Source of the DNA: Marisediminitalea oceani
GTDB lineage: Bacteria; Pseudomonadota; Gammaproteobacteria; Enterobacterales; Alteromonadaceae
Length of the DNA: 64,000 nt
Assembly: GCF_003731635.1 (NCBI RefSeq)
Contig: NZ_RCUA01000002.1
Coordinates: 1 to 64,000 of the forward strand
Direction of reading: 5' to 3'
Positions 36,650 through 46,968 of this stretch are shown piece by piece. A program made the position numbers and the translations under genes. Within the stretch, counting starts at the first letter, position 1; every line of letters begins with the position of its first letter. The notes under the pieces are model-generated. The model searched no databases. It saw only the letters and a program-made list of their open reading frames with translations, and had not been told where the DNA came from.

Positions 36650-37306
36650 ATGCTTACTCAACAACAATTAAACACCATGTTGTCGCTGCAGAACAAAATG
36701 AACTGCAAAGTAAACCCACAATGGTTAACCGCCGGATATGGTTATTTACGCGCCGCGATGGTGGAGTCGGTAGAGGCAATCGAACACCACGGCTGGAAAT
36801 GGTGGAAAGCGCAGCACAAAGACCTGCCACAACTGCAAATGGAACTGGTGGATATCTGGCACTTTGCCCTGTCGGCCAGCATTATTGATTATAATGGCGA
36901 TGTTGAGGCAACGGCTCATGCGCTGGCGGCACAACTGGCTCAGCAAGCCGAGCCCATGGTGACCTTTGACGGTAAAGACTATGCCATCGAGAAGCAGGCA
37001 TTACTGGATAATCTGGAATTAATGGCGGGTCTGTGTGCCGCTAAACGATTCAGCGTGCCATTGTTTATGCATATTGTTGAACAGTGCGAGATGTCCGGTG
37101 ACGAACTCTACCGTCAGTATGTCGGTAAAAACGTGCTGAACTTTTTCCGTCAGGATAATGGTTACAAAGCCGGTACCTATCAAAAAACCTGGCAGGGTCG
37201 CGAAGACAATGAGCATCTGGTAGATGTGCTGGACGCACTGGATATTAACAACCCTGACTATGCCGATGAGGTTTATCAGGGCTTACAACAGCGTTACCCT
37301 TCCTGA
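36650..37306 (+). CDS. all-alpha dimeric dUTPase (dUTP diphosphatase)
   Basis: A 218-aa all-alpha NTP pyrophosphohydrolase of the dimeric dUTPase/MazG superfamily, which hydrolyses dUTP to dUMP and PPi. Metal-binding acidic helices are visible: AAMVESVEAIEHHGWKWWK and QMELVDIWHF give the ExxE and ExxD pairs. KNVLNFFRQDNGYKAGTY is the family's nucleotide-binding segment. It differs from the trimeric Dut of E. coli. The upstream gap 36434-36649 has no gene; the start has a modest AGG site. Followed by a hairpin at 37315. Confidence 0.85.
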   Translation: MLTQQQLNTMLSLQNKMNCKVNPQWLTAGYGYLRAAMVESVEAIEHHGWKWWKAQHKDLPQLQMELVDIWHFALSASIIDYNGDVEATAHALAAQLAQQAEPMVTFDGKDYAIEKQALLDNLELMAGLCAAKRFSVPLFMHIVEQCEMSGDELYRQYVGKNVLNFFRQDNGYKAGTYQKTWQGREDNEHLVDVLDALDINNPDYADEVYQGLQQRYPS

Positions 37307-37314
37307 ATAACTGC

Positions 37315-37340
37315 ACCCTATCCGTAGCAGCGGATAGGGT
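37315..37340. terminator. hairpin between convergent dUTPase and Cys-rich gene
   Basis: ACCCTATCC (37315-37323) and GGATAGGGT (37332-37340) form a perfect 9-bp stem with an eight-base loop, between two convergent genes. Neither side has a long T run, so termination is plausible but not certain. Confidence 0.5.
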
Positions 37341-37351
37341 ACACTCCCACT

Positions 37352-37729
37352 TTAGTACTGGCGGTAGTTTTCTGCCACGCGTTCATAGCGCTGGCAGGCG
37401 GCTGTTGTTTCCTCACCGTTTAACAGCTCATCACAGCTTTTATCTGCTATGGAATTCAGGCATGCCGTTGCCGGCTCAATGATTTCGTGATTTTCGCCCA
37501 CCGTTGCGATAGACATGTACTGCTTGCACAACTCACCCATCATGTTATCGAGCATGGCTGCCATACCTGGTGGTAAATCGTCCTCGGCGGCCATTTCCTG
37601 CTGCAGGCAAACCTTACTTTTATTGCAAAGCTTTTTGGCGGCGTCATTTAACGCCGCGAGGTCGGCCAGAGCGCCGGCCGAAAAGCCCATCAACATGCAG
37701 CCTAATAACAATCCCTTGCTACGTTTCAT
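37352..37729 (-). CDS. secreted Cys-rich protein of unknown function
   Basis: A 125-aa precursor with a signal peptide (GCMLMGFSAGALA/D, cleavage about residue 22). The mature domain has six cysteines, an even number consistent with three disulfides, and is acidic with helical Met-rich segments (GMAAMLDNMMGELC). AAGGAG precedes the ATG. It lies sixteen bases downstream of the acyl-CoA ligase and may be co-transcribed. I do not recognise a family. Periplasmic location is inferred from the signal peptide. Confidence 0.7.
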   Translation of the reverse strand: MKRSKGLLLGCMLMGFSAGALADLAALNDAAKKLCNKSKVCLQQEMAAEDDLPPGMAAMLDNMMGELCKQYMSIATVGENHEIIEPATACLNSIADKSCDELLNGEETTAACQRYERVAENYRQY

Positions 37730-37745
37730 AATATCTCCTTAGTTC

Positions 37746-39425
37746 TTAGTTTGAATCATGTTGCCAGACGACTTTGTCATTATAGGCCTGATGGATCACT
37801 TCTGGAAAGCGTTCCTCAAGTACATGACGCTTTACCTTAAGCGTTGGTGTCAGCAGATCATTTTCAATAGTCCAGGGCTCGGCCATCACCACCAGGTGAT
37901 CAAGACGCTGATGGCTCTCCAGCCCGCCGTTAATTTTATTCAACGTTTGTTGCAGGGAAGCTGTAATCTGATTTTTTGACTGTTCCTGGGCTTCTTCGGA
38001 TAACACCAGTAACGCAATGGGCTGAGGTAAACTCGCCCCCGTTACACAAACCTGCTCAATGACACTGTTTTCCATTAGTTTGGCTTCAATGGGCGCCGGT
38101 GTGACGTACTTACCTTTAGCGGTTTTAAAGATGTCTTTTATACGACCGGTAATAGAATAGTAACCATCACCATCGGCGATAGCCTTATCTCCGGTACGCA
38201 AATAGCCGTCACCGGTAAAGGCTTCGGCCGTTCGCTCCGGGTCGAGGTAATAGCCCATCATGTTGCCCGGCGACTTACTCAATAACTCCTGCTGTTCAGA
38301 CAGCTTCAGCGATACGCCTCCCCAGGGGCGGCCTATACAACCAATTTTATCCTTGCGAAATGGCAGACACGCCGTGCCCAGTGCGGCATTTTCTGTCATG
38401 CCCCACCCTTCACAAATTTCGATGCCCAGCTTTTCAAACCAGGCAGTGATCACCGGCGGTAACGGCGCAGATCCGCTAGCGCACAACTTGGTTTGAGATA
38501 ATCCCAGACCATTGCGAATTTTGTTTTTAATCACGCCATTCACTACCGGTATGCGCAGCAGAATATTGAGTTTGGTTTGTGACAGTTTATGCAGAATACC
38601 GTGCTGAAACTTAGTCCATAAGCGCGGTACTGAAACAAATAAGGTAGGCTGACATTCCTGTACATCACGCTGGAAGGTATCCAGTGACTCGATAAAATAG
38701 AGCGTCATGCCCGATTGTAACGCCGCCATTTCAATCAATACCCGTTCGGTAATGTGCGCCAGCGGTAAATAACTGAGCAGCCGGTCATCCTCTCCCAGTG
38801 ACAGATCGGTTTTCGCCTGGGCGCCCGCCCAGGCCATGGCGCTATAAGAATGCATAACACCTTTAGGACTGCCGGTACTGCCCGATGTATAGATAATTGT
38901 CATTAGCTCATCAGCGGCCGGAGTCGGACTGTCGGTAAAACTGTCACAGTGGCTGAACTCTGCCCAGCTATAAGTGGTTTTCACGCCCGGATAAGGAAAG
39001 GAAACCGTGGTAATTTCATCATCTATGGCCGTCGCCTGCTTAGGGCCGTCATCCAGTTTGCCAACAAAAACGACTTTCACATCGGCATGCCGGAGTACGT
39101 AACGAATAGTATCTTCACCAGCGGTGGCAAAAATTGGCACAGACACATGCCCGGCCAGCATGATCGCCAAATCAGCCATCAGCCATTCGGCACAGTTTTT
39201 TGACAAAATGGCAATCCGACTGCCCTTATCCAGACCCATATTGCTGAGGCGCCAGGCGAGTTTGCGCACCTGAGATGCAACCTCTGCCCAGGAATAGGTG
39301 TGATAGCTCCCCTCTACCGGTTGCACCAGGCAAAGATGATCCGGGCTATGTTGTTCACGGTAATAAAAGCATTCGAGAGGCGACATTACTTGAGAAGTTG
39401 TGTGGTCTGCAGACGCATCTGACAT
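37746..39425 (-). CDS. AMP-forming long-chain acyl-CoA synthetase
   Basis: A 559-aa ANL-superfamily ligase that activates a carboxylic acid as acyl-AMP and transfers it to CoA. Motifs are IIYTSGSTGSPKGVMHSY (P-loop), YLPLAHITER, GWGMTENA, YLRTGD and the A10-like Lys region FKTAKGKYVTP. The long-chain FACS type is suggested by this last segment and the LAHITER motif. The start ATG at 39425 has AAGG/GGTGG upstream; a GTG four codons earlier is an alternative. It is divergent from the molybdenum hydroxylase genes with a palindrome between (39533-39550). Confidence 0.88.
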   Translation of the reverse strand: MSDASADHTTSQVMSPLECFYYREQHSPDHLCLVQPVEGSYHTYSWAEVASQVRKLAWRLSNMGLDKGSRIAILSKNCAEWLMADLAIMLAGHVSVPIFATAGEDTIRYVLRHADVKVVFVGKLDDGPKQATAIDDEITTVSFPYPGVKTTYSWAEFSHCDSFTDSPTPAADELMTIIYTSGSTGSPKGVMHSYSAMAWAGAQAKTDLSLGEDDRLLSYLPLAHITERVLIEMAALQSGMTLYFIESLDTFQRDVQECQPTLFVSVPRLWTKFQHGILHKLSQTKLNILLRIPVVNGVIKNKIRNGLGLSQTKLCASGSAPLPPVITAWFEKLGIEICEGWGMTENAALGTACLPFRKDKIGCIGRPWGGVSLKLSEQQELLSKSPGNMMGYYLDPERTAEAFTGDGYLRTGDKAIADGDGYYSITGRIKDIFKTAKGKYVTPAPIEAKLMENSVIEQVCVTGASLPQPIALLVLSEEAQEQSKNQITASLQQTLNKINGGLESHQRLDHLVVMAEPWTIENDLLTPTLKVKRHVLEERFPEVIHQAYNDKVVWQHDSN

Positions 39426-39532
39426 TGTCGTTTCCACCTTTTATATCTATTGGTTATTATTATTTGTAGAATACTTAACAAAGACTTTACAAAAACAAGG
39501 GCAATAAAGCTAACGAATTGTGGTTAAATGGG

Positions 39533-39550
39533 TTAAAACAGTTGTTTTAA
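39533..39550. promoter_or_regulatory. candidate operator between acyl-CoA ligase and hydroxylase genes
   Basis: TTAAAACA-GT-TGTTTTAA is a perfect 8-bp inverted repeat in the 245-base divergent gap. Its size and symmetry suit a TetR- or MarR-type dimer, but no such regulator gene is adjacent. Only the palindrome is seen; the binding protein is unknown. Confidence 0.4.
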
Positions 39551-39670
39551 TCGGGCGAAATTAGTCGTGGTGTACCGCCGTTTAACCCGTTTTTATTGAA
39601 TCATCAACGTGAACATGTTGATCTAATCCCACTTAACGAAACTATCGTCTGGGATAAAAAGAGGAACGTT

Positions 39671-40138
39671 ATGAAAGTCACTATTAATCAACAGGAGTTT
39701 GACTACCAGGGGGATCCCAGTATGCCGTTGCTTTGGTTCATCCGTGATGAACTGAAGATGACCGGTACCAAGTATTCCTGTGGTATGGCCCTTTGCGGTG
39801 CCTGCACGGTACACCTTGACGGCGAGCCGACCCGTTCCTGCCAGCTTCCCATGGCAGCGATTGGTGACAAAGCCGTCACCACAATCGAGGGCCTTTCAGA
39901 AGATGGCTCGCACCCGGTGCAACAAGCCTGGCGTGAACATAACGTGCCGCAATGTGGTTACTGTCAGAGTGGTCAGATGATGCAGGCGGCCTCACTGGTC
40001 GACAAACAACAACCAGTGACTGACGAACAAATCGAATCCCACATGTCGGGCAATATCTGCCGCTGTGGTACCTATCCACGTATTCGCGCTGCGGTTAAAT
40101 CGGCGGCGGAGTCAATCGCTGTGAAGGTGACCAAATGA
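39671..40138 (+). CDS. molybdenum hydroxylase small [2Fe-2S] subunit (isoquinoline 1-oxidoreductase alpha type)
   Basis: A 155-aa electron-transfer subunit. The plant-type cluster has Cys in [12 protein letters not shown] plus a distal Cys in TRSCQLP. The second domain has [10 protein letters not shown] and [11 protein letters not shown]. Two [2Fe-2S] clusters are expected. It matches the IorA type, which pairs with a large subunit without FAD. The start MKVTINQ at 39671 with GAGGA upstream is preferred over a frame start at 39596. It overlaps the large-subunit gene by four bases (ATGA). Substrate may be an aldehyde or N-heterocycle. Confidence 0.9.
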   Translation: MKVTINQQEFDYQGDPSMPLLWFIRDELKMTGTKYSCGMALCGACTVHLDGEPTRSCQLPMAAIGDKAVTTIEGLSEDGSHPVQQAWREHNVPQCGYCQSGQMMQAASLVDKQQPVTDEQIESHMSGNICRCGTYPRIRAAVKSAAESIAVKVTK

Positions 40139-42393
40139 GTGATTCAACCGTTTCCCAATCCCGCCGCACGTTTCTGAAACGCAGCGTTACTGCCTCAGGC
40201 TTTACTCTTGGTCTGGCCCTGTTACCAGGTACCCGCCCACAGGCAATGTTTGCCAATGCGCCGGAGCAAGATAGTTTTGCCCCCAATGTTTTCATTAGTT
40301 TTGCCGATGACGGTAAAGTTGAAATTACCTGCCACCGCTCAGAGATGGGTCAACAGGTGCGTACCAGTATTCCGCAAATAATGATGGAAGAACTTGGTGC
40401 CGACTGGCAACACGTAACCATTAAGCAAGCTACCGGCGATGCTAAGTATGGCGATCAGAACACTGATGGTTCCCGCAGTGTTCGACGCAACTTCCAGCGT
40501 TTACGCGAAGCCGGCGCCACCGCTGCCCTGATGCTGTGTACGGCTGCCGCCAAAGGCTGGCAGGTCGATCCCTATGAATGTGAGACCCAGGCGCATTTTG
40601 TCGTGCATAAACCCACCGGCCGTAAAGTGCCTTTTGCCGATGTGGTGGCCGTAGCGGCTAAGTTACCGGTTCCCAAGCCGAGTGATTTAAAGCTGAAATC
40701 CCGCGATAAGTGGACGCAAATTGGTAAGGCAGTGCCCAGCGTTGATCTAACCGGCATGACCACCGGCACCGCCGTGTATGGTCAGGACGTGGTCATGGAC
40801 AACATGCTTTACGCGGTTATCCAACGCCCGCCGGTATTATTCAGCAGCGTAAAATCCTCAAATCAGGCTGAAGTGAAAAAAATGGCCGGTGTGGTCGATG
40901 TTATCGACATGCCAGCGGCCTCTGCCCCGGCGCTGTTTAATCCTTTGGGTGGTATTGCGGTACTGGCCACCAATACTTGGCTGGCCTGGCAGGCCTGTAA
41001 CGCACTGAAAACCGAATGGCAAACCAGCGATCATGTCAGCTACAACTCCGAAGACTACCAGCAGGCGTTGTTAGATAACGCAGCCAAACCTGGCGAAGTG
41101 ATGCGTAAGCTGGGTGATTTTGAACAGGCCACGGCCGACGCCGCTAAAGTAGTGGATGCCAGTTATTATGCGCCGCACCTGGCGCAGGCCCCAATGGAGC
41201 CGCCGGCCGCAACCGCTGTAGTAACCGACGATAGCGCTGAAATATGGGCTTGTGTGCAATCACCACAAACTGCTCGTCAGCAAGTTGCCGGGGCCTTAAA
41301 AATCCCGGTGGAAAACGTCACCATTAACGTTACCTTACTCGGTGGTGGATTTGGCCGAAAAGCGAAGCCGGACTTTGCGGTTGAGGCTGCCCTGCTGGCC
41401 AAACAAGCCGGTCGTCCGGTGAAGGTGGTGTGGCGTCGTGAAGACGACATAAAACATGGTTATTATCATTCAGTCAGTGGCCAGCGCTTAAGTGCAACGC
41501 TGGATGACAATAACAACGTTACCGGCTGGTACCACAAAACGGTCTTCCCGCCGATTTCATCAACCTTCAATCCGGCAGCCAATAAGCCCAGCGACGGCGA
41601 ACTGGATTTAGGTCATCTGGATACACCGTTTGATGTCCCTAATCTGCAACTGGAGCGCGGTGAAGCGAATGCTCATGTGCGTATCGGCTGGATGCGCAGT
41701 GTAGCTAATGTCTACCACGCGTTTGCCAAAGAGTCATTTGTGGCAGAGCTGGCCCACCAAACCGAAGTGGACCACAAGGACTTCCTGCTGCAACTGATTG
41801 GTAAAGACCGGCATGTGGATTTTGCCGCCAGTAACGCCAAATATGGCAACTATGGCGATGACCTCAACGACTACCCGGTGGATACTGCCAGACTGAAAAA
41901 TGTCATTAATAAAGTGACTGCCATGGCAGACTGGGATAAGCGTGAACAACAAGGCCGATATCTGGGTCTGGCCGCGCACCGGTCATTTTTAAGTTATTCA
42001 GCAGCCGTTATTGAGGTGAAGGTTAACAGTCGTGGTGAATGGACCATTCCTAAAGCCTACATCGCTATTGATGCCGGCACCGTGGTTAACCCTGACCATG
42101 TTAAGGCGCAGTGTGAAGGCGGTCTGATTTACGGTATCAGCTGTGCTATTGGCCAGATTACTGCACTTAATGGTGAAATCACGCAGAGCAATTTCCACGA
42201 CTACCTGGTTGCGCGCATGCCGCAAACCCCGGTGAGTATTGACGTGGAAATCATCGAAACCGAAGCCCTGCCGGGTGGCGTGGGTGAGCCGCCGACACCA
42301 CCTGCAGCGCCTGCGCTGGCCAATGCGCTGTTTGCCGCGACAGGCCAACGGTTCCGTAACCTGCCTATTCCATTGAATATTAAAACCGCCTAA
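40135..42393 (+). CDS. molybdenum hydroxylase large subunit (isoquinoline 1-oxidoreductase beta type)
   Basis: A 752-aa xanthine-oxidase-family molybdopterin subunit. The N-terminus carries a Tat signal ([15 protein letters not shown]), so the enzyme is predicted to be periplasmic and folded before export, with the small subunit probably carried along. [28 protein letters not shown] and the C-terminal [18 protein letters not shown] with the catalytic Glu are present. The Tat-containing, FAD-free type is IorB-like. Molybdenum cofactor would come from the moa/mod genes at 15.6-20.6 kb. No XdhC-like maturation gene is adjacent. Confidence 0.9.
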   Translation: MSDSTVSQSRRTFLKRSVTASGFTLGLALLPGTRPQAMFANAPEQDSFAPNVFISFADDGKVEITCHRSEMGQQVRTSIPQIMMEELGADWQHVTIKQATGDAKYGDQNTDGSRSVRRNFQRLREAGATAALMLCTAAAKGWQVDPYECETQAHFVVHKPTGRKVPFADVVAVAAKLPVPKPSDLKLKSRDKWTQIGKAVPSVDLTGMTTGTAVYGQDVVMDNMLYAVIQRPPVLFSSVKSSNQAEVKKMAGVVDVIDMPAASAPALFNPLGGIAVLATNTWLAWQACNALKTEWQTSDHVSYNSEDYQQALLDNAAKPGEVMRKLGDFEQATADAAKVVDASYYAPHLAQAPMEPPAATAVVTDDSAEIWACVQSPQTARQQVAGALKIPVENVTINVTLLGGGFGRKAKPDFAVEAALLAKQAGRPVKVVWRREDDIKHGYYHSVSGQRLSATLDDNNNVTGWYHKTVFPPISSTFNPAANKPSDGELDLGHLDTPFDVPNLQLERGEANAHVRIGWMRSVANVYHAFAKESFVAELAHQTEVDHKDFLLQLIGKDRHVDFAASNAKYGNYGDDLNDYPVDTARLKNVINKVTAMADWDKREQQGRYLGLAAHRSFLSYSAAVIEVKVNSRGEWTIPKAYIAIDAGTVVNPDHVKAQCEGGLIYGISCAIGQITALNGEITQSNFHDYLVARMPQTPVSIDVEIIETEALPGGVGEPPTPPAAPALANALFAATGQRFRNLPIPLNIKTA

Positions 42394-42410
42394 CAGCTAA
42401 GCAATAAAAG

Positions 42411-42445
42411 AAGCCCGGTCTATACAAATTGACCGGGCTTTTTTT
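42411..42445 (+). terminator. rho-independent terminator after the hydroxylase operon
   Basis: AAGCCCGGTC (42411-42420) and GACCGGGCTT (42431-42440) form a 10-bp stem with a ten-base loop, followed by TTTTT. It starts 18 bases after the stop codon. Confidence 0.93.
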
Positions 42446-42456
42446 GATCTGAATGA

Positions 42457-45400
42457 TTATTCTGGCAACGACCAGGTTTTACACAGGCATGGCCTGATAT
42501 CATCGGCATTCACCGGCCGTGAGAAGAAATATCCCTGCATTCGATAACAGCCGTGATTAAGCAGGTACTGCACCTGTTCAGTGTGCTCAATACCTTCGGC
42601 GATACAGTCCATTTTTAAACTTAAAGACAGATTAATCGTTGTTTGCACTAGCGCGTTTTCTTCCACACTTTCCTTAACGTCATCGATAAAGCTTTTATCA
42701 ATTTTTAACACATCCAGCGGGAAGCGGCGCAGATAACTCAACGACGAATAACCCGTACCAAAGTCGTCCAGTGCCAGCTTGAAGCCGGCATCGCGGATGC
42801 GTTTCAGCTCAAGCAGCACTTCGTCTGATTTATCGATCAGCACCCCTTCGGTAATTTCAAAACGTAAGGCTGTACGAGGCAGACCCGCCTCGGTTAAGCG
42901 CTCCTCGATGTAGTCCAGATCAAAATGGGTTTTAAAGTGCAGTGCCGACAGGTTGATGGATACGTACCCGGTGTAACCTTCTGCATACCACTGCTGTAAA
43001 TCATTAATGGCAGTGTCAGTTGCTTTGCGGGTTAGTTCAATAATATGACGAAGCTCCTCCAGCACCGGGATAAATGCGGCTGGCGAGATCCACTCGTTGT
43101 TAAAATGACAACGCAATAGCAGCTCAACCCCTTCGGTTTTACCGGTAGTCAGATTCACGATGGGCTGATAGTAGTTTTCAAATACGTTTTCTTCGTAAGC
43201 CGACTTCACCCGGTTTTCCAGTGCCAGGCGCTCAATTGCCCGTTCGTTCATTTCCTTGGTGTAATAAATAAACGCACTCAGCGTATTCTTCTTAGCGGTA
43301 TACATGGCCACATCGGCCTGTTTAAGCAGTTCTGCCGGGTCGGTCGCATCATCAGGGAAAAATGAAATCCCCACTGAACAGGACACCCGCAGGACTTCTT
43401 TACCCAGTGAAATGGGGGTTTCAATAGACTCTATGAGCTGCGACACGAAACTTGATACCGCCGACTCGCTCTCAACCTCTTCCATAACGATAACAAACTC
43501 ATCACCGCCTAAGCGAGCTACCGTATCGCTCTTGGATGCCTGATTGAGCATGCGATTTGCAATCACTCTAAGCAACTTGTCGCCATAATCATGGCCTAGA
43601 GAATCGTTAATTCCTTTAAAGCGGTCGAGGTCAACGAACAATACCGCAACGGTGTGATCGTGAGCCGCGGCGGAGTCAATAGCATGTTCCAGGCGATCCA
43701 GCAGCAAACTGCGATTCACCAGACCGGTGAGGTTGTCAAAATTGGCAATTTTCACCAGCTTACGTTCGGCGTTTTTCTGTTCGGTGATGTTGGAAATTAC
43801 CACCAGATAGTGCGTGTCATCACCGCCCTTTTCGCCTGTCATACGATTAATGTCTACAAGCACATCATACTGGCGTCCATCGGGCGTCTGAATACGCTCC
43901 TCGCCTTTCCAGACTGCATCATCGCTTAGCAGTTTAAGGTGGCCCGATAGCTGTGCTTCCAACTTGGGTACCTGCTGATATACCCGATAAAGCTGACGGT
44001 CGAGCCGTTCTTTATCACTGATACCGAAGGTCTTTTCGAAAGCCGGATTAGCCGCTACCGGCAAGTGAGATTCATCAAAAATAACCACCCAGTCACTGGT
44101 ATGGCGAAAAGCATTACCAAATAACTTAACCTGCTGCTGGGCCTGTTTTAAGCGCAGTAGCTGCAGGTGACGACTGACCAGATAAGCGCCCAGTAAGCCT
44201 ACTACCACCATTGCATAAAGGGTATAGGCCAGAGGCGAACCAAACGGTGGATATGCCATGTGAATGGTCAGGCTGGCGGGCAACAATGTCTGCTCCCGGG
44301 CCTGTGACACCGGCATCACCTCAAAGCGGTAATCACCTGCTGCCAGCGAAGGCAGGATCACCCGGGTGTCCTTGGTAATATCTTCACTAAGAACTTGCTT
44401 ACCCTTGCTTAACACGTACCTGTATTGCGCATCCCTGTCCTGATGATACAGCAAGGAAGAAAACTCAATGGTTAAACCATAGTCATCATGGGACAGTTTC
44501 AGGTTGGTATTAGCCAGGTTTTGCTTAGGCAAATTCAGGTCGCGGGAGGATAACTGAATACCAGTGATCACCATTTGCCGCGATTCATCCGATAATAACT
44601 GAGATTGCTTGAGCTGATTTAATTTATGCGGTTCAAAAAACACCAGGCCTTTTGGCGATCCAAAGACCATGCGGCCATCTTGTAACTTGGCGTTGGCACC
44701 CTGGTTAAACTCGGCGATACTGAGTTCCCGGCCATACTCATACTGAGTGAAGGTAAGTTCGGTTGACGAAAAACGGTGGATGCCATTGAGCGAGCTAAAC
44801 CAGAAATAGCCGTCATCATCTTCCAGCAAATCAAATAATACCACCGCCTGGCCCAGCGCATCACGACCAAAATGATAACGTTCTTCATAGGTAGTAGCAT
44901 CAAGGCCTACCAGACCGTATCCAGGGTAACCCACCCACAATACGTGGCCGTCCAGGTTCACGACGTCGGGCCATAATTCGGTATTGACCAGGCGATCAGG
45001 TAAACGGTGCAATTGCCGGGCTTGTTGGGTATTAACGTTAAAGGTCCACAGGCCATCGTACATGGCCATCAACATTTCTTCGGGATTAAGGGGGTTAATC
45101 CCGATAAAGTTCATTACCTGATTGAGTGCTATCTGGTCCTCCAGGGTATCCAGTCTGGTCAGCGTCTCGCTCGCAAAGTTGTAGCGGTATAAATGGTTGG
45201 CATAAAAGTACAATTCGCCGTCTGGCCCGAAAGAAGCCCCGGCCACGTAGTCAGCCTCTTCTGAACTGAGGCCAAAATTTAATCGTTCGTAATCGCCGTT
45301 CGCCTTATCGAAAAGCACCATACCATTGTAAGTAGAAAGTAATAATTTACCCGGTTCGCTTGCCGGCATGATTTTACCGATGGTATGAATACTGTAAGGG

Positions 45401-46677
45401 TCCGGGATGCCATCCGCGACCAAATAAAACTGGCTGTCTGCGCTGACGGGGTCGTAGTGCGTGAGGCCATTATCTGACCCTATCCATAATGTCTGGTCGC
45501 TGTCTTCAAAAATTGACCAAATCACATTATCACTAAGCGGCTTTTTGTTGCCCTGATTTTGCACGGTTTTAAAATTGAAACTGCTCGGCGACCAGAACAA
45601 TGCTCCGTTAAAATAGGAGCCAATCCACAGATTGTTATCAGAAGTCAGCGCAATTGAGCGGACGTCAGAGCGAGAAAGGGCTACATCACCGGTAGATGGC
45701 TCTAATACGTAAGAAGCTTGCCAACCACTGTCATTCCTTTCTAATTGCAATAAACCGATGTCGGAACCAATCCACACTAAATTATTGTTTTTTGCTTTCA
45801 ACTCCCAGATGTTTCGATCCCGGATAATCAGCTTACTGTCCTTCACCACACCATCACCCCGGTGCGCCCTTTTTAACGACTCCCAGGGCAGGCTATACAG
45901 GCCCGAAACAGTGCCTACCAGCAGCGCGCCGTCATCGTCCAGCAACAACCTTTTAGTATTGCCATTATCGAAATTAAAATCTTCATCTACGCGGTGTTCA
46001 ATATCTTTAAAAGTAAGCTGTTGCGCCGAATAGTCAGCTAGCATCAAGCCCTCTGAAGATGCGATTAATAACATGTTATCAACCAGCAACATGTCCCTGA
46101 AATAGGGCGCACGGTCTTTATCCTGCAGATTTACCTGATATAACACTTCGTGGGAGTCATTGCTGGTGTCGTAAAAGACCAGCGATTGATCGAACAATAC
46201 CAGCATGTCGCTGTTGGCCATTTCAATAAATTGCACAGCCGTTTGGTTATACTCGGTAATTTCCAGTTGTGGCAGCTCCATCACCAGGCGGAGCTTATTG
46301 GTTGCCAAATCCAGCTGATAAAGGCCACGGTAGAAGGTGCTGATCCACAAACGGTTTTTACTGTCCAGAAAAAGGTTTTGAATAGGTGTGGACGCCAGCA
46401 ATCCGTCTTCACCGGCAATATGCTCTACGCGATGGCCATCAAACCTGTCCAGGCCGCCTTCGGTAGCGATCCACAAAAAACTGTCATTATCGATTAGCAG
46501 GTCCTGAATGCTGTCCTGTTTGAGTCCTTGCTGAGTCGATAACACCGTACCCAGTGGATTACTTACCAGCGGTTCGCTGTTGAGACTAACCGCCAGAGCA
46601 ACTTGCGGGATACTGAGCAACAAGCAGCAAAACAGCAGACAGCGAGACATTGTGGAGGACAACCAACTACTAACCAT
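42457..46677 (-). CDS. sensor protein with periplasmic beta-propellers, PAS, GGDEF and EAL domains
   Basis: A 1406-aa inner-membrane c-di-GMP protein. A signal/TM segment is followed by a long periplasmic part with repeated two-component-propeller units (LWIATEGGLDRFDG, LWIGSDNGLTHYD, FWFSSLNGIHRFS) and a Y_Y_Y-type domain. One TM helix (YTLYAMVVVGLLGAYLV) follows, then PAS, GGDEF with intact ARLGGDEFVIV (about 1055) and EAL. In the EAL domain the first motif reads ELLLR instead of EALLR, but NLSAL, ALDDFGTGYSS, LKIDKSF and AEGIEH are kept, so phosphodiesterase activity is possible. The ATG at 46677 is preferred over a TTG at 46689. It is monocistronic. Confidence 0.88.
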   Translation of the reverse strand: MVSSWLSSTMSRCLLFCCLLLSIPQVALAVSLNSEPLVSNPLGTVLSTQQGLKQDSIQDLLIDNDSFLWIATEGGLDRFDGHRVEHIAGEDGLLASTPIQNLFLDSKNRLWISTFYRGLYQLDLATNKLRLVMELPQLEITEYNQTAVQFIEMANSDMLVLFDQSLVFYDTSNDSHEVLYQVNLQDKDRAPYFRDMLLVDNMLLIASSEGLMLADYSAQQLTFKDIEHRVDEDFNFDNGNTKRLLLDDDGALLVGTVSGLYSLPWESLKRAHRGDGVVKDSKLIIRDRNIWELKAKNNNLVWIGSDIGLLQLERNDSGWQASYVLEPSTGDVALSRSDVRSIALTSDNNLWIGSYFNGALFWSPSSFNFKTVQNQGNKKPLSDNVIWSIFEDSDQTLWIGSDNGLTHYDPVSADSQFYLVADGIPDPYSIHTIGKIMPASEPGKLLLSTYNGMVLFDKANGDYERLNFGLSSEEADYVAGASFGPDGELYFYANHLYRYNFASETLTRLDTLEDQIALNQVMNFIGINPLNPEEMLMAMYDGLWTFNVNTQQARQLHRLPDRLVNTELWPDVVNLDGHVLWVGYPGYGLVGLDATTYEERYHFGRDALGQAVVLFDLLEDDDGYFWFSSLNGIHRFSSTELTFTQYEYGRELSIAEFNQGANAKLQDGRMVFGSPKGLVFFEPHKLNQLKQSQLLSDESRQMVITGIQLSSRDLNLPKQNLANTNLKLSHDDYGLTIEFSSLLYHQDRDAQYRYVLSKGKQVLSEDITKDTRVILPSLAAGDYRFEVMPVSQAREQTLLPASLTIHMAYPPFGSPLAYTLYAMVVVGLLGAYLVSRHLQLLRLKQAQQQVKLFGNAFRHTSDWVVIFDESHLPVAANPAFEKTFGISDKERLDRQLYRVYQQVPKLEAQLSGHLKLLSDDAVWKGEERIQTPDGRQYDVLVDINRMTGEKGGDDTHYLVVISNITEQKNAERKLVKIANFDNLTGLVNRSLLLDRLEHAIDSAAAHDHTVAVLFVDLDRFKGINDSLGHDYGDKLLRVIANRMLNQASKSDTVARLGGDEFVIVMEEVESESAVSSFVSQLIESIETPISLGKEVLRVSCSVGISFFPDDATDPAELLKQADVAMYTAKKNTLSAFIYYTKEMNERAIERLALENRVKSAYEENVFENYYQPIVNLTTGKTEGVELLLRCHFNNEWISPAAFIPVLEELRHIIELTRKATDTAINDLQQWYAEGYTGYVSINLSALHFKTHFDLDYIEERLTEAGLPRTALRFEITEGVLIDKSDEVLLELKRIRDAGFKLALDDFGTGYSSLSYLRRFPLDVLKIDKSFIDDVKESVEENALVQTTINLSLSLKMDCIAEGIEHTEQVQYLLNHGCYRMQGYFFSRPVNADDIRPCLCKTWSLPE

Positions 46678-46968
46678 TAAAATATTCAACCTTCCCCGTT
46701 TGTCCGGGATATTATTATCTGTTTATGGAATTATGGAAGCTATGCAGTCCGGGGCGTAAAAGCCACACCAGACCTATTATTCATAGCATAGAAACGCCAC
46801 AAATTGTATGCGTAAGCCCTATAAAACACAGCTTAAGCGCGAATTTTATACTTTTAGACAGAAAAATTACGATTTTGCGGGCAGGAGATGGGGCAGGAAT
46901 CTCACCATAAGGTATTCATTCCTGTATGTATTCAGGCATGCCTCAAATGGCATGTTGCAAAGAATTAT

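Noticed and set aside
46725-46910. 61-codon frame and a possible c-di-GMP riboswitch upstream of the GGDEF-EAL gene
   Set aside because: The frame has no ribosome site. I could not fit the gap 46678-46968 to a GEMM-type fold on either strand.
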